Assembly: GCA_946639085.1 (NCBI GenBank)
Contig: CAMPBP010000039.1
Location: forward strand, 1-8,808
Length of the DNA stretch: 8,808 nucleotides
Origin: an uncultured Lachnospiraceae bacterium
GTDB lineage: Bacteria > Bacillota > Clostridia > Lachnospirales > Lachnospiraceae
Direction of reading: 5' to 3'
In this document: positions 1 through 6,302 of the stretch, in pieces
Layout of the letters: each line of letters begins with the position of its first letter
How positions within the stretch are numbered: position 1 is the stretch's first letter
Translations under genes and position numbers: made by a program
The notes under the pieces: generated by a model
Databases searched by the model: none
Seen by the model: only the letters and a program-made list of their open reading frames with translations
What the model was told of the DNA's origin: nothing

Positions 1-103
1 CTTGCATATTAACCATTTGTTTTATTGATCCTATATAATTTCCTAACGTAAGATTACCGGTTGCCTGCATACCGGAAAACAATACTTTTTTGTCGCCTAA
101 CAT
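1..103 (-). CDS. trpS: Tryptophan-tRNA ligase, N-terminal fragment (runs off the window)
   Basis: This is the start of a gene that continues past the left edge; 34 codons are visible. The translation begins MLGDKKVLFSGMQATGNLTL and continues GNYIGSIKQMVNMQ. This matches the N-terminus of class I tryptophanyl-tRNA synthetases: a short beta strand, the SGMQPTG-type turn (here QATG), then the TLGN version of the HIGH ATP-binding motif. The enzyme charges tRNA-Trp in the cytoplasm. The ATG at 101-103 is supported by a GTGAGG ribosome site at 111-116 with a 7-nt spacer. It lies 27 bp downstream of the DUF5662 stop, on the same strand and with no convincing terminator between, so it may share that transcript. 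The KMSKS loop and the C-terminal part cannot be seen. The call rests on a short but very characteristic stretch. Confidence 0.9.
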   Translation of the reverse strand, partial: MLGDKKVLFSGMQATGNLTLGNYIGSIKQMVNMQ

Positions 104-130
104 TTCAAAACCTCACATTCTCATCGGCTT

Positions 131-670
131 TCAGCCGTTTTTTAAATAATCGTTCTTAAGATAATCGAAAAGTTTATCTTCACCCTCGTCTCTTAAGAGC
201 ATTAAAGCATCATTAAGTTCTTTGTATGTTTCGGGATGAAACATTGATTCCGTGTCACGATCGTGGAGATAATCATATGCGCTTGAATTGGTATAGTTTT
301 CTTTTTTATATACCTTACAAGCCGCTATACGATCCATTATCATTTCAGCCACATATTTACGGGGCATTTTAACGGGAACCGCATACTGACGGGTTTCTTC
401 ACAATAATCGGTCCAATACTCGAAATGATGCTTGTTTCGTCCTTTATGATGCATCCACGCTTCAGAATACCCCAAAGTACGTCTTTGTGCAACATTGGGG
501 CTTCTGACGCCCTGATAATACTTTACACCGGGTATGAACTCTGCAGGTGAATACTTGGAAAGGTCATGAGTGAGACCTTGCCAATACAGACCTATCTTAA
601 AACAGCCTTTTCTCACAAGACGTCTGTGTCTCGTTATAGTTTTTAAATGACCAAAAAACTTGGATGCCAC
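131..670 (-). CDS. DUF5662 family protein (function unknown)
   Basis: A 179-residue soluble protein that I recognise as DUF5662-like, a family found in Firmicutes and some phages with no established function. It has no signal peptide or membrane segment. The N-terminal 30 residues are basic. Possible metal-binding clusters follow: THDLSK at 34-39 and a His-rich segment with HH at 74-75 and HH at 81-82, within a KGRNKHHFEYW-type motif. The paired His-Asp and later His residues recall HD-type phosphohydrolases, but this is inference from pattern only. Translation starts at GTG (668-670), which abuts the TAA of the GlgX-like gene with no gap. The ribosome site AAGGA (678-682) lies within the last codons of that gene, so the two are probably translationally coupled. 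trpS follows 27 bp downstream. Nothing in it points to carbohydrate metabolism. Confidence 0.8.
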   Translation of the reverse strand: MASKFFGHLKTITRHRRLVRKGCFKIGLYWQGLTHDLSKYSPAEFIPGVKYYQGVRSPNVAQRRTLGYSEAWMHHKGRNKHHFEYWTDYCEETRQYAVPVKMPRKYVAEMIMDRIAACKVYKKENYTNSSAYDYLHDRDTESMFHPETYKELNDALMLLRDEGEDKLFDYLKNDYLKNG

Positions 671-2551
671 TTATTTATCCTTTTTCTTTTTACCTTCTTT
701 TTCTTTTAAAACAAATACAGATATACTCCGCTCGGGAGCAAAATAATAATCCTCATTATACGAAGTCATTTTTGATTCGTCAAAGGTTTGATCTGTCGAA
801 CCGTCGGTACACAAAAGTTTAAACCATTCATGGCTTAAATCCTTCACGGGGAGTGAAAACTTAACCTTTTCCCAATACATATTGAAGATTACATATATCG
901 AATCCTCTTCTTTCCTTGTGTACTGCTTTGCGTATTTACCGCACAGTAAAAATGCAAATGAACGGGAAACGGGATCCTGATCCATTCTGAAAGGTTCTAC
1001 GGAATGAAAGGAAATATCGGGGAGTTTACATGACATATAGTCAATAAGCTTGAGTTCAAAAGGCTGATGAAGCACGCTGTGCCTTTTTCTGAATTCAAAC
1101 AGTCCCTTGGTAAATTCAAAAAACTCATTGGCGGATTTGGTCTTGGAATACTTTACCCAACCGGTTTCATTATCCTGACACCATGGATTGTTGTTTCCGA
1201 AGCACGTATTAAGCCACTCATCTCCGCCGCGAAGCACGGGAGCACCCTGACAGATAAATGCAAGAATCAAAGCATTCTTGGCCATTCTTAAGCGAAGTTT
1301 ATTGATGGATGCTTTCTTTGTAACGCCCTCAACGCCGCAATTCCAACTGAAATTATAGTTGTTTCCGTCAGAATTGTTTTCGCCGTTTTCTTCGTTGTGC
1401 TTGAAATTGTAAGACACAAGGTCATTAAGGGAAAAGCCCCAATAATCCGTGATATAGCGAATGGGTTCAAAAGTCTTGTTGTTTTCACGAAGTAAAAAGC
1501 TGTATGAAGAAACCTTATCCTCATCACCTTTTAAGAAGCTTCTGGCAACGTCCTGAAAGCCCGGTGTGTACAAAGAAAGGTTCTTGAACTTAAGCGGTTT
1601 TTCAGAGTAAAAACGATTAAGGTCTTTATCCTCAAGCATAAGCTTTGTGTTCTTCAAAAACGGATCCTGGAATATAAGTTCACTGTCAATGTTATTCCCC
1701 TGGATTCTGAATCCGTCGACTCTAAAATTAATAACGTAATGTCTTAAAACAGCTGAAATGAGTTCTTTTTTCACTTTATCGGGGAAATAAACGGTCATGA
1801 TTATCTCGATTCCGTTATCGTGATATAACTTTATCATTTCCCTGAACTCTTTTTCGGGATCGGCGGATTTACTGTAAGCCGCCTTTACGCTGAAATAGAA
1901 ACTGTCTTTAAAGCCCCAAAGGTTGATCTTCGGACTCTCGTTTTTATCAAGCCTATAATTTATCGGAGAAGAAATATCCTTATCGGTAAAATCCGTTTCG
2001 GAAAACTCATAACAGGGCAAAAGAATAAGCCCGGTGATATTTAAACTCTTATAATAATCCGCTTTGGAACAAAGGCCTTTAAAGGTACCTCTTTCAGATT
2101 TTGGAACACTTTTATCAAGCATTGTAAGCGCTCTTACATTTCCGAGATAAAAGATTGAATCACAGTAAGGGGTTCTGGGATTTATATCATCGTCGGATAT
2201 TACGGAGAGTTCTTTAAACACTTTGGAATAAACGTCACAACTCTTTCTCGCGGAACCGTAGGCAGGATTTTTAAACACAACTCCTGCATATTCGTCGTTG
2301 TATTCTGTTTCATCGTTAAAATAACGATAAAGAGTATCTTTTTTGATTCCTTTTACGATAACGCAATAAACGTTTCCGTAACACATAGAATCATCAAAAA
2401 ATACTCTTTCATATTCTTCAAAAGACTTTTTGTCGTAAAATACTATTCCGCCTTTTGAAAGAATCTCCATCGTGACACAAAAATAAATACCGTCGCCGGT
2501 ACTTTTACTTCCGAATCCCGTAAATTTAGTTTTCGTGATCGATAAACTCAT
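671..2551 (-). CDS. GlgX/isoamylase-like GH13 protein with degenerate active site (probable pseudoenzyme)
   Basis: A 626-residue protein with the layout of glycogen debranching enzymes (GH13 isoamylase/GlgX group). It has an N-terminal beta domain resembling CBM48 (about 8-110), a TIM-barrel part (about 133-490) and a C-terminal beta domain (about 500-615). Family landmarks are clear: RGTFKGL (154-160), LWGF (211-214), DGFR (279-282), and a long near-canonical block LNDLVSYNFKHNEENGE (375-391), SWNCGVEG (402-409), GNNNPWCQDNE (452-462). The catalytic positions are not kept. Region I reads MTVYFPD, so the usual D, N and H are lost. The nucleophile Asp after GFR is Gln284. The region IV His-Asp is Tyr370-Trp371. 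Only the general acid Glu seems retained (Glu307). The loop between regions I and II is about 20 residues, far shorter than usual. The protein is therefore unlikely to hydrolyse alpha-1,6 bonds and may bind glycogen or a partner. It is about 50-100 residues shorter than typical GlgX. The reading frame is intact with no premature stop. The tail is Lys-rich (KEKEGKKKKDK). The start at 2549-2551 has no ribosome site; see the promoter. Confidence 0.85.
   Translation of the reverse strand: MSLSITKTKFTGFGSKSTGDGIYFCVTMEILSKGGIVFYDKKSFEEYERVFFDDSMCYGNVYCVIVKGIKKDTLYRYFNDETEYNDEYAGVVFKNPAYGSARKSCDVYSKVFKELSVISDDDINPRTPYCDSIFYLGNVRALTMLDKSVPKSERGTFKGLCSKADYYKSLNITGLILLPCYEFSETDFTDKDISSPINYRLDKNESPKINLWGFKDSFYFSVKAAYSKSADPEKEFREMIKLYHDNGIEIIMTVYFPDKVKKELISAVLRHYVINFRVDGFRIQGNNIDSELIFQDPFLKNTKLMLEDKDLNRFYSEKPLKFKNLSLYTPGFQDVARSFLKGDEDKVSSYSFLLRENNKTFEPIRYITDYWGFSLNDLVSYNFKHNEENGENNSDGNNYNFSWNCGVEGVTKKASINKLRLRMAKNALILAFICQGAPVLRGGDEWLNTCFGNNNPWCQDNETGWVKYSKTKSANEFFEFTKGLFEFRKRHSVLHQPFELKLIDYMSCKLPDISFHSVEPFRMDQDPVSRSFAFLLCGKYAKQYTRKEEDSIYVIFNMYWEKVKFSLPVKDLSHEWFKLLCTDGSTDQTFDESKMTSYNEDYYFAPERSISVFVLKEKEGKKKKDK
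678..682 (-). promoter_or_regulatory. Ribosome site of the DUF5662 gene, inside the upstream coding sequence
   Basis: AAGGA on the minus strand, 7 nt before the GTG at 668-670. It is formed by the AAG GAT codons in the poly-lysine tail of the GlgX-like gene. It decides the GTG start: there is no ATG nearby, and the GTG follows the upstream TAA directly. Confidence 0.65.
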
Positions 2552-2586
2552 AAAATCAGTATAATGTTTTCGTCTCCCTTTTTCAA
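2551..2586 (-). promoter_or_regulatory. Sigma-A-type promoter of the GlgX-like operon, predicted leaderless
   Basis: Minus strand: -35 TTGAAA at 2581-2586, a 17-bp spacer, and -10 TATACT at 2558-2563. Each box matches 5 of 6 consensus bases. Six nucleotides separate the -10 from the ATG at 2549-2551, so the usual +1 position falls on the A of the start codon. No Shine-Dalgarno sequence lies between. The transcript is inferred to lack a 5' leader. Confidence 0.65.
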
Positions 2587-2593
2587 CGAATAC

Positions 2594-2629
2594 TTGATAT
2601 TCAAAGACAAAAATGATATATTCACAAAA
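2594..2629 (+). promoter_or_regulatory. Extended -10 promoter of the DUF1292 gene
   Basis: Plus strand: -35 TTGATA at 2594-2599, a 17-bp spacer, and -10 TATATT at 2617-2622, each 5 of 6 to consensus. A TG at 2614-2615 is one base before the hexamer, giving an extended -10. The expected start is near 2629, leaving a leader of about 27 nt before the ATG at 2656. The -35 lies 7 bp from the -35 of the divergent GlgX-like promoter. Confidence 0.65.
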
Positions 2630-2655
2630 AAGTACAAAGAAAAAGGATTAAATAT

Positions 2656-2973
2656 ATGAGCGATTTAAGACCTGAAGATTTTGATGATGTTCCCGATGAT
2701 GAAATGACCGTCACTATCACTACCGACGATGGTGATGTTACCTGTTCCGTACTTACTATCCTTACCGTTGACGGCAAAGACTATATTGCATTACTTCCCC
2801 TTGACGAGGAAGAAAATCCAACAGAGGACGTCTGGTTTTACGGATACAGCGAAAACCCCGATGATCCCAATGAGGAGCCCGTTCTTTCAATGATCGAAAG
2901 CGACGAGGAATTTGAAGCTGTCGAAGATAAATTCGACGAGTATCTCGATAATCTTGATTTTGATGAAATGTAA
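2656..2973 (+). CDS. DUF1292 family acidic protein
   Basis: A 105-residue, very acidic protein: I count 37 Asp or Glu residues against 3 Lys or Arg. It fits the DUF1292 (YrzB-like) family of Firmicutes, whose function is not established. The family core is visible: a beta strand with a TDDG turn (23-26), then LTILTVDGKDYIALLPLDEE (33-52), and a C-terminal SDEEFEAVEDKFDEYL helix (82-97). It carries about 15 extra acidic residues at the N-terminus and no signal or membrane segment, so it is cytoplasmic. The ATG at 2656 has an AAAGGA ribosome site at 2642-2647 with an 8-nt spacer. It is the only plus-strand gene here, monocistronic between its own promoter and a terminator 7 bp past the stop. 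In many Firmicutes this family sits near yrrK/ruvX, which is not the case here. Confidence 0.85.
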   Translation: MSDLRPEDFDDVPDDEMTVTITTDDGDVTCSVLTILTVDGKDYIALLPLDEEENPTEDVWFYGYSENPDDPNEEPVLSMIESDEEFEAVEDKFDEYLDNLDFDEM

Positions 2974-2980
2974 CACAAAA

Positions 2981-3010
2981 AGGTCAGGTGTCAACCTGAC
3001 CTCTTTTTTT
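2981..3010. terminator. Bidirectional rho-independent terminator
   Basis: A perfect 9-bp stem (AGGTCAGGT at 2981-2989 with ACCTGACCT at 2994-3002), a 4-nt loop (GTCA) and then C and seven T on the plus strand (3004-3010). On the minus strand the same stem is followed by a run of T (the A run at 2977-2980). It sits between convergent genes and can serve both. The plus-strand T run reaches the stop codon of the zinc-ribbon gene. Confidence 0.9.
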
Positions 3011-4451
3011 AACCCATTTTGTATACTTCTATCCTGCAATCCTTAATCTGTTCTCCCGGTTTTGTGACCTTTGTGGCCTCAACAAAATCATCACATATAA
3101 ATGATTTCCACTGTAATGCTATCACACTGTTTGTCGTATGTGTGCTTGGATAGATATTCAAATATTTACGCGACTCACAAGTCCTTATATAATTCGCCAA
3201 ATAGTCCATGAAGGCTTTATCGGCAACAGCTGCCAGTTTTTCAATTTGCTCATCGCTAAGTTCACCTTGCTCCACAGATACATCCTCAAAATCTTCGTCG
3301 ATAACTTCCAGCTTGTCTTTTTCAAGCTTATACATATAAAAATGAAACTTCTGCTTGAGATCGCCGTATTTATAATCCGCAGCAAGGAAATATCCGATCA
3401 CGGGGCCAAAAGCACTGTTGTAAGTGAATATATAAAACGATCCTTCCTGTCCTCGCACAAAATCGCCGTTTAACAGATACTCATCCAATAATTCGATTTC
3501 GGCATTTTCATTAAAGCCCCAGTACATGAGTTTTAATCCCGTGCCGTGATAGTCGGAATCCTCTGCTTTTACCTTCTCGATCATAACGGTTATAGCTCTT
3601 ATCTTTATCTTGGGATCGTCGTTTTCTTCTCTGCAGTAATCTCCGAACAGTCTGTAAGTAAGAAAACCCGGAGGAAGGGAATTTTCACCAACCACAAAGC
3701 GGTCTGGATTGTAACAAAGATACTTGGATGTACCCATTATGTTTCCGTAGGAAACTAAGCGGTTAGTCTCGCCGTATTTCTTTATTACGTCTCCGACTAT
3801 ATACTTTTCCATTATCTTATAGTAATCGGGGAAATTGATATAATAGATCTCATCTATCACATCAAATATTTCTCTCATGGCGCTGCCGAATCCGTCGGGA
3901 CTGCACATATATCCGGTCGCATGGATCTTTCTGTCTTTTCCGTCACAATAAGAAAAGGAATATGATGTCCCATCCATTACATCCGTAGCATGCTTATTGA
4001 AACCGTCCCATTTATCACCCTCATATTTGTCAATTATTGAAGTGATCTTATCAAATACTTCATCTTCGATATTAAACTCTTTGGGAGTAGTGGCGAAAAG
4101 ATTGGGCATTCGAACCGATGCTATGAGTTTACCGTCAACTTCTTTAACATTGTAATCACATCCCGAATTCATGGACATTCCGCTGGACGAATAAGAAAAA
4201 CTTCTGCCCGATCCGCCGGCACCCATCATTCCCATCATCCCCATCATTCCGTGAAACCCATTAACGGGACTGTTATCAATAATCGTATTATTAAGATATG
4301 CTTTAAACTTATCTGCCGTTGTCGGTTCTTTTAACTGCTCATCGCGACCGACGGTCTTATTATTTAAATTAAACCTGTCAAAACCGCAATCTCTGCAGAA
4401 TTTTTCTTTTTCATCACTGAACTTGTAACCGCAATTGGGGCAAAATTTCAT
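3009..4451 (-). CDS. Zinc-ribbon protein of unknown function with Gly-Met linker
   Basis: A 480-residue protein I cannot assign to a named family. It opens with one zinc ribbon, CPNCG (4-8) and CRDCG (19-23), a C-x2-C-x11-C-x2-C knuckle typical of small Firmicute zinc-ribbon proteins. A flexible linker follows, with three GMM units (69-77) and a Gly/Ser/Met-rich stretch to about 97. The first folded part (about 100-215) has a KWDGFNK (147-153), VMDG (158-161), HATGY (177-181) pattern, which I recall from uncharacterised Clostridia proteins. The second part (about 215-480) is rich in aromatic and acidic residues and I do not recognise it. There is no signal peptide or obvious membrane helix, so it is likely cytoplasmic. 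The ATG at 4449-4451 has a strong GGGAGG at 4458-4463 with a 6-nt spacer. A promoter is likely in the 69-bp gap behind the helicase gene. Confidence 0.75.
   Translation of the reverse strand: MKFCPNCGYKFSDEKEKFCRDCGFDRFNLNNKTVGRDEQLKEPTTADKFKAYLNNTIIDNSPVNGFHGMMGMMGMMGAGGSGRSFSYSSSGMSMNSGCDYNVKEVDGKLIASVRMPNLFATTPKEFNIEDEVFDKITSIIDKYEGDKWDGFNKHATDVMDGTSYSFSYCDGKDRKIHATGYMCSPDGFGSAMREIFDVIDEIYYINFPDYYKIMEKYIVGDVIKKYGETNRLVSYGNIMGTSKYLCYNPDRFVVGENSLPPGFLTYRLFGDYCREENDDPKIKIRAITVMIEKVKAEDSDYHGTGLKLMYWGFNENAEIELLDEYLLNGDFVRGQEGSFYIFTYNSAFGPVIGYFLAADYKYGDLKQKFHFYMYKLEKDKLEVIDEDFEDVSVEQGELSDEQIEKLAAVADKAFMDYLANYIRTCESRKYLNIYPSTHTTNSVIALQWKSFICDDFVEATKVTKPGEQIKDCRIEVYKMG
4222..4248. repeat. Three tandem 9-bp repeats inside the zinc-ribbon gene
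   Basis: CCCATCATT, CCCATCATC, CCCATCATT on the plus strand, in frame with the minus-strand gene and coding the GMM-GMM-GMM linker (residues 69-77). The unit is a multiple of three, so gain or loss of copies would change linker length without a frameshift. Confidence 0.9.
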
Positions 4452-4476
4452 GATTAACCTCCCAAGCCAAAACTTA

Positions 4477-4512
4477 TAATCTGATTTTATCAGAGAATAT
4501 TTGATGACTCAA
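4477..4512 (-). promoter_or_regulatory. Likely promoter of the zinc-ribbon gene, overlapped by a small palindrome
   Basis: Minus strand: -35 TTGAGT at 4507-4512 (4 of 6), a 17-bp spacer, -10 TAAAAT at 4484-4489 (5 of 6), expected start near 4477. A perfect inverted repeat, TCTGAT-TTT-ATCAGA (4480-4494), covers the -10 and could be an operator. The -35 is modest, so the call is tentative. Confidence 0.4.
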
Positions 4513-4520
4513 CAATTAAA

Positions 4521-6302
4521 TCACTTGTGATATTTATCAAGAAATCCGGTGATGAATCTTGAAGGCAAAACTGACGCACTACCCTCCTTTTTGACAGCAA
4601 AAATATGCAGATTCTCCCTTGCCCTCGTCATAGCTACGTAAAATAAACGTCTTTCTTCATCGTTGTTGTCAAGGCTCAGGAAGGCCCTTGACGGAATTCG
4701 CCCTTCATTTACATCCGGAAGAATTACCGTGTCAAATTCAAGCCCCTTTGACGCATGAAAAGTTAATATCTTTACGGAAGATCTGTAAAAAGAAACCTTT
4801 GTATCTTCAATACTAAGATAATCGGATAATTCTTTTAACGTCTTCATGCCTTTCGCTCTTTTAATAAGTTCGGCAAAAATACTGTCGGTTTTGTTCTTTG
4901 ATCCCGATCCCGATCTTTCATAAAAACTTTTCTTTATACCGATTATGCTTATCACATAATTCAAAAACGCAAAGGGCGGCAGTTTTTGCAACACTTTAAA
5001 ATGGTTGTTAAGAATGTTAAGAGCATTCTTAACATGAATCGAAGAAGCTCTTTTGACCGTTTCATCAAGATTTACGACGGAATCGATAAATAGCGAATTA
5101 CTGATGTAGGTTTCCGGAGTTCTGAGAATAATAAGCAAATCTTTTCTTTGAGAATACATTGCAAAATCCACATAGTGCTTTAAAACGGAAAAAATCTCGT
5201 TTTTCAATTCGTCATCGGTTAGATCGTTTGATGAAAATACGGATTCATAAAAGTTAAGATCTTTATTTGTGCGTACCAATATACACAATTCACGGCCTTT
5301 GTTTGCCGCTACGATCTTTTTAATCTCAATGAGTTCCGCAGTTCTTGTAGGTAACAATCTTACATCAAGCAAACCTTTCTTTTTACTTAAAGACATAAGA
5401 TCGTAATTCTTTAATCTCCCGCTGTTTTCCTTGATCAAAGATTCTGAAGCGCGAAGAACACACTCGGGATTTCTGTAGTTGTTCTTAAGCCCGATAACAT
5501 TAAGTGAAAAATCCTTTATGAAGTCGCTCATTATTGCATAAGAAGCGCCTCTGAACTTATAAATGGACTGATCGTCATCGCCGACTATAAACAGATTGTT
5601 TTCGGATACGATCTGCCTTAGTATGTCTGCCTGGATAGGATTGATATCCTGAAACTCATCTACCAATACATATTTGATCCTCCCTTTTATGTTCAATACC
5701 GTCTCCGGATGATCTTCAAACATTTTCTTGCAAAGCAGCAATATATCGTCATAGTCGATCTTGTTCGCGCTTTCTTTCGCCGCTTCATATTCCATATAAA
5801 GTTTTTCAAAAGCAGGGTCTTTATCAATAAAAGTGATTTCTTTACTTCCCGATTTTCTTTTTGAGATCAAAGAAAGAATGGTATCGACGCTTTCCGCATA
5901 TATGGCTTCAAGGCTTTTTAAGTTAAAGTTTGAATTAAAAATGGTTGTAAGTATCTCTGTTTTTTCTTTGTTGGAAAGAATGTACGGAACGTGTCCGTTA
6001 TTGAAAAGTTTTAAGAATTGATAATAAACTGAATGAAATGTACCGAAAGTTACGAGTGATCCGTGGGAAACTCCCATGGACATGAATCTTGACCGCATCT
6101 CTTCTGCGGCTTTTCTTGTAAAAGTTATAACTAAGATTTCCTGTGGAAAGAAACGACCTGTTTCAATCAGATATTTAATACGATGTGTTAAGATGTACGT
6201 TTTTCCGGATCCTGGTCCCGCCAATACACATACGGGACCGTCCGGATGATCGATTGCTTTTAACTGATATTCATCAGCCGATAGATTTTTCAAGTAAGGC
6301 AA
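4521..6302 (-). CDS. UvrD/Rep-like superfamily 1A DNA helicase, compact form
   Basis: A 593-residue ATP-dependent helicase of the UvrD/PcrA/Rep type, a 3'-5' DNA translocase family acting in repair and in clearing replication obstacles. All core motifs are visible: Q motif ([10 protein letters not shown], 8-17), Walker A AGPGSGKT (28-35), Ia [11 protein letters not shown] (59-69), Ib TFGTFHS (85-91), II VDEFQD (214-219), [15 protein letters not shown] (241-252), IV NYRNPE (275-280), [13 protein letters not shown] (513-524), [13 protein letters not shown] (554-564). UvrD and PcrA are usually about 720-740 residues. The shortfall lies in the insertion between motifs IV and V and in the absent C-terminal tail. 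The usual motif after ILVRTN that contains GIPY is replaced by an acidic stretch (360-370). The start is TTG at 6300-6302, within gltX and overlapping it by 29 bp. A stop at 6321-6323 leaves no ATG or GTG in frame upstream. It is probably co-transcribed and coupled with gltX. The specific role (PcrA-like or accessory) cannot be told. Confidence 0.93.
   Translation of the reverse strand: MPYLKNLSADEYQLKAIDHPDGPVCVLAGPGSGKTYILTHRIKYLIETGRFFPQEILVITFTRKAAEEMRSRFMSMGVSHGSLVTFGTFHSVYYQFLKLFNNGHVPYILSNKEKTEILTTIFNSNFNLKSLEAIYAESVDTILSLISKRKSGSKEITFIDKDPAFEKLYMEYEAAKESANKIDYDDILLLCKKMFEDHPETVLNIKGRIKYVLVDEFQDINPIQADILRQIVSENNLFIVGDDDQSIYKFRGASYAIMSDFIKDFSLNVIGLKNNYRNPECVLRASESLIKENSGRLKNYDLMSLSKKKGLLDVRLLPTRTAELIEIKKIVAANKGRELCILVRTNKDLNFYESVFSSNDLTDDELKNEIFSVLKHYVDFAMYSQRKDLLIILRTPETYISNSLFIDSVVNLDETVKRASSIHVKNALNILNNHFKVLQKLPPFAFLNYVISIIGIKKSFYERSGSGSKNKTDSIFAELIKRAKGMKTLKELSDYLSIEDTKVSFYRSSVKILTFHASKGLEFDTVILPDVNEGRIPSRAFLSLDNNDEERRLFYVAMTRARENLHIFAVKKEGSASVLPSRFITGFLDKYHK
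5006..5034. repeat. Perfect 11-bp inverted repeat within the helicase gene
   Basis: TGTTAAGAATG (5006-5016), a 7-nt loop, then CATTCTTAACA (5024-5034). It falls in the codons for about residues 424-432 (VKNALNILN) in the shortened insertion between motifs IV and V. It can form a hairpin in either strand's RNA but has no T run, so it is not a terminator. Part of the symmetry comes from repeated CTTAAC codon pairs for Leu-Asn. Confidence 0.7.

Noticed and set aside
125..143. Hairpin CGGCT-TTC-AGCCG followed by six T, like a plus-strand terminator
   Set aside because: The stem is only 5 bp, no plus-strand gene leads into it, and it spans the stop codon of the minus-strand DUF5662 gene. On the minus strand it has no T run, so it would not stop transcription into trpS.
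1067..1291. Open frames on the opposite strand of the large genes (for example here and at 3138-3473, 6185-6469, 7102-7554)
   Set aside because: They lie wholly within well-supported minus-strand genes, have no recognisable domains or ribosome sites, and look like by-products of the real frames.
2574..2579. GGGAG-type sequence as ribosome site for the GlgX-like gene
   Set aside because: It is over 20 nt from the ATG, lies between the -35 and -10 boxes, and has no alternative in-frame start codon near it.
2594..2624. Direct repeats TGATATTCA and TGATATATTCA, 19 bp apart, as regulator sites
   Set aside because: They are AT-rich, imperfect and largely explained by the -35 and -10 boxes they overlap.
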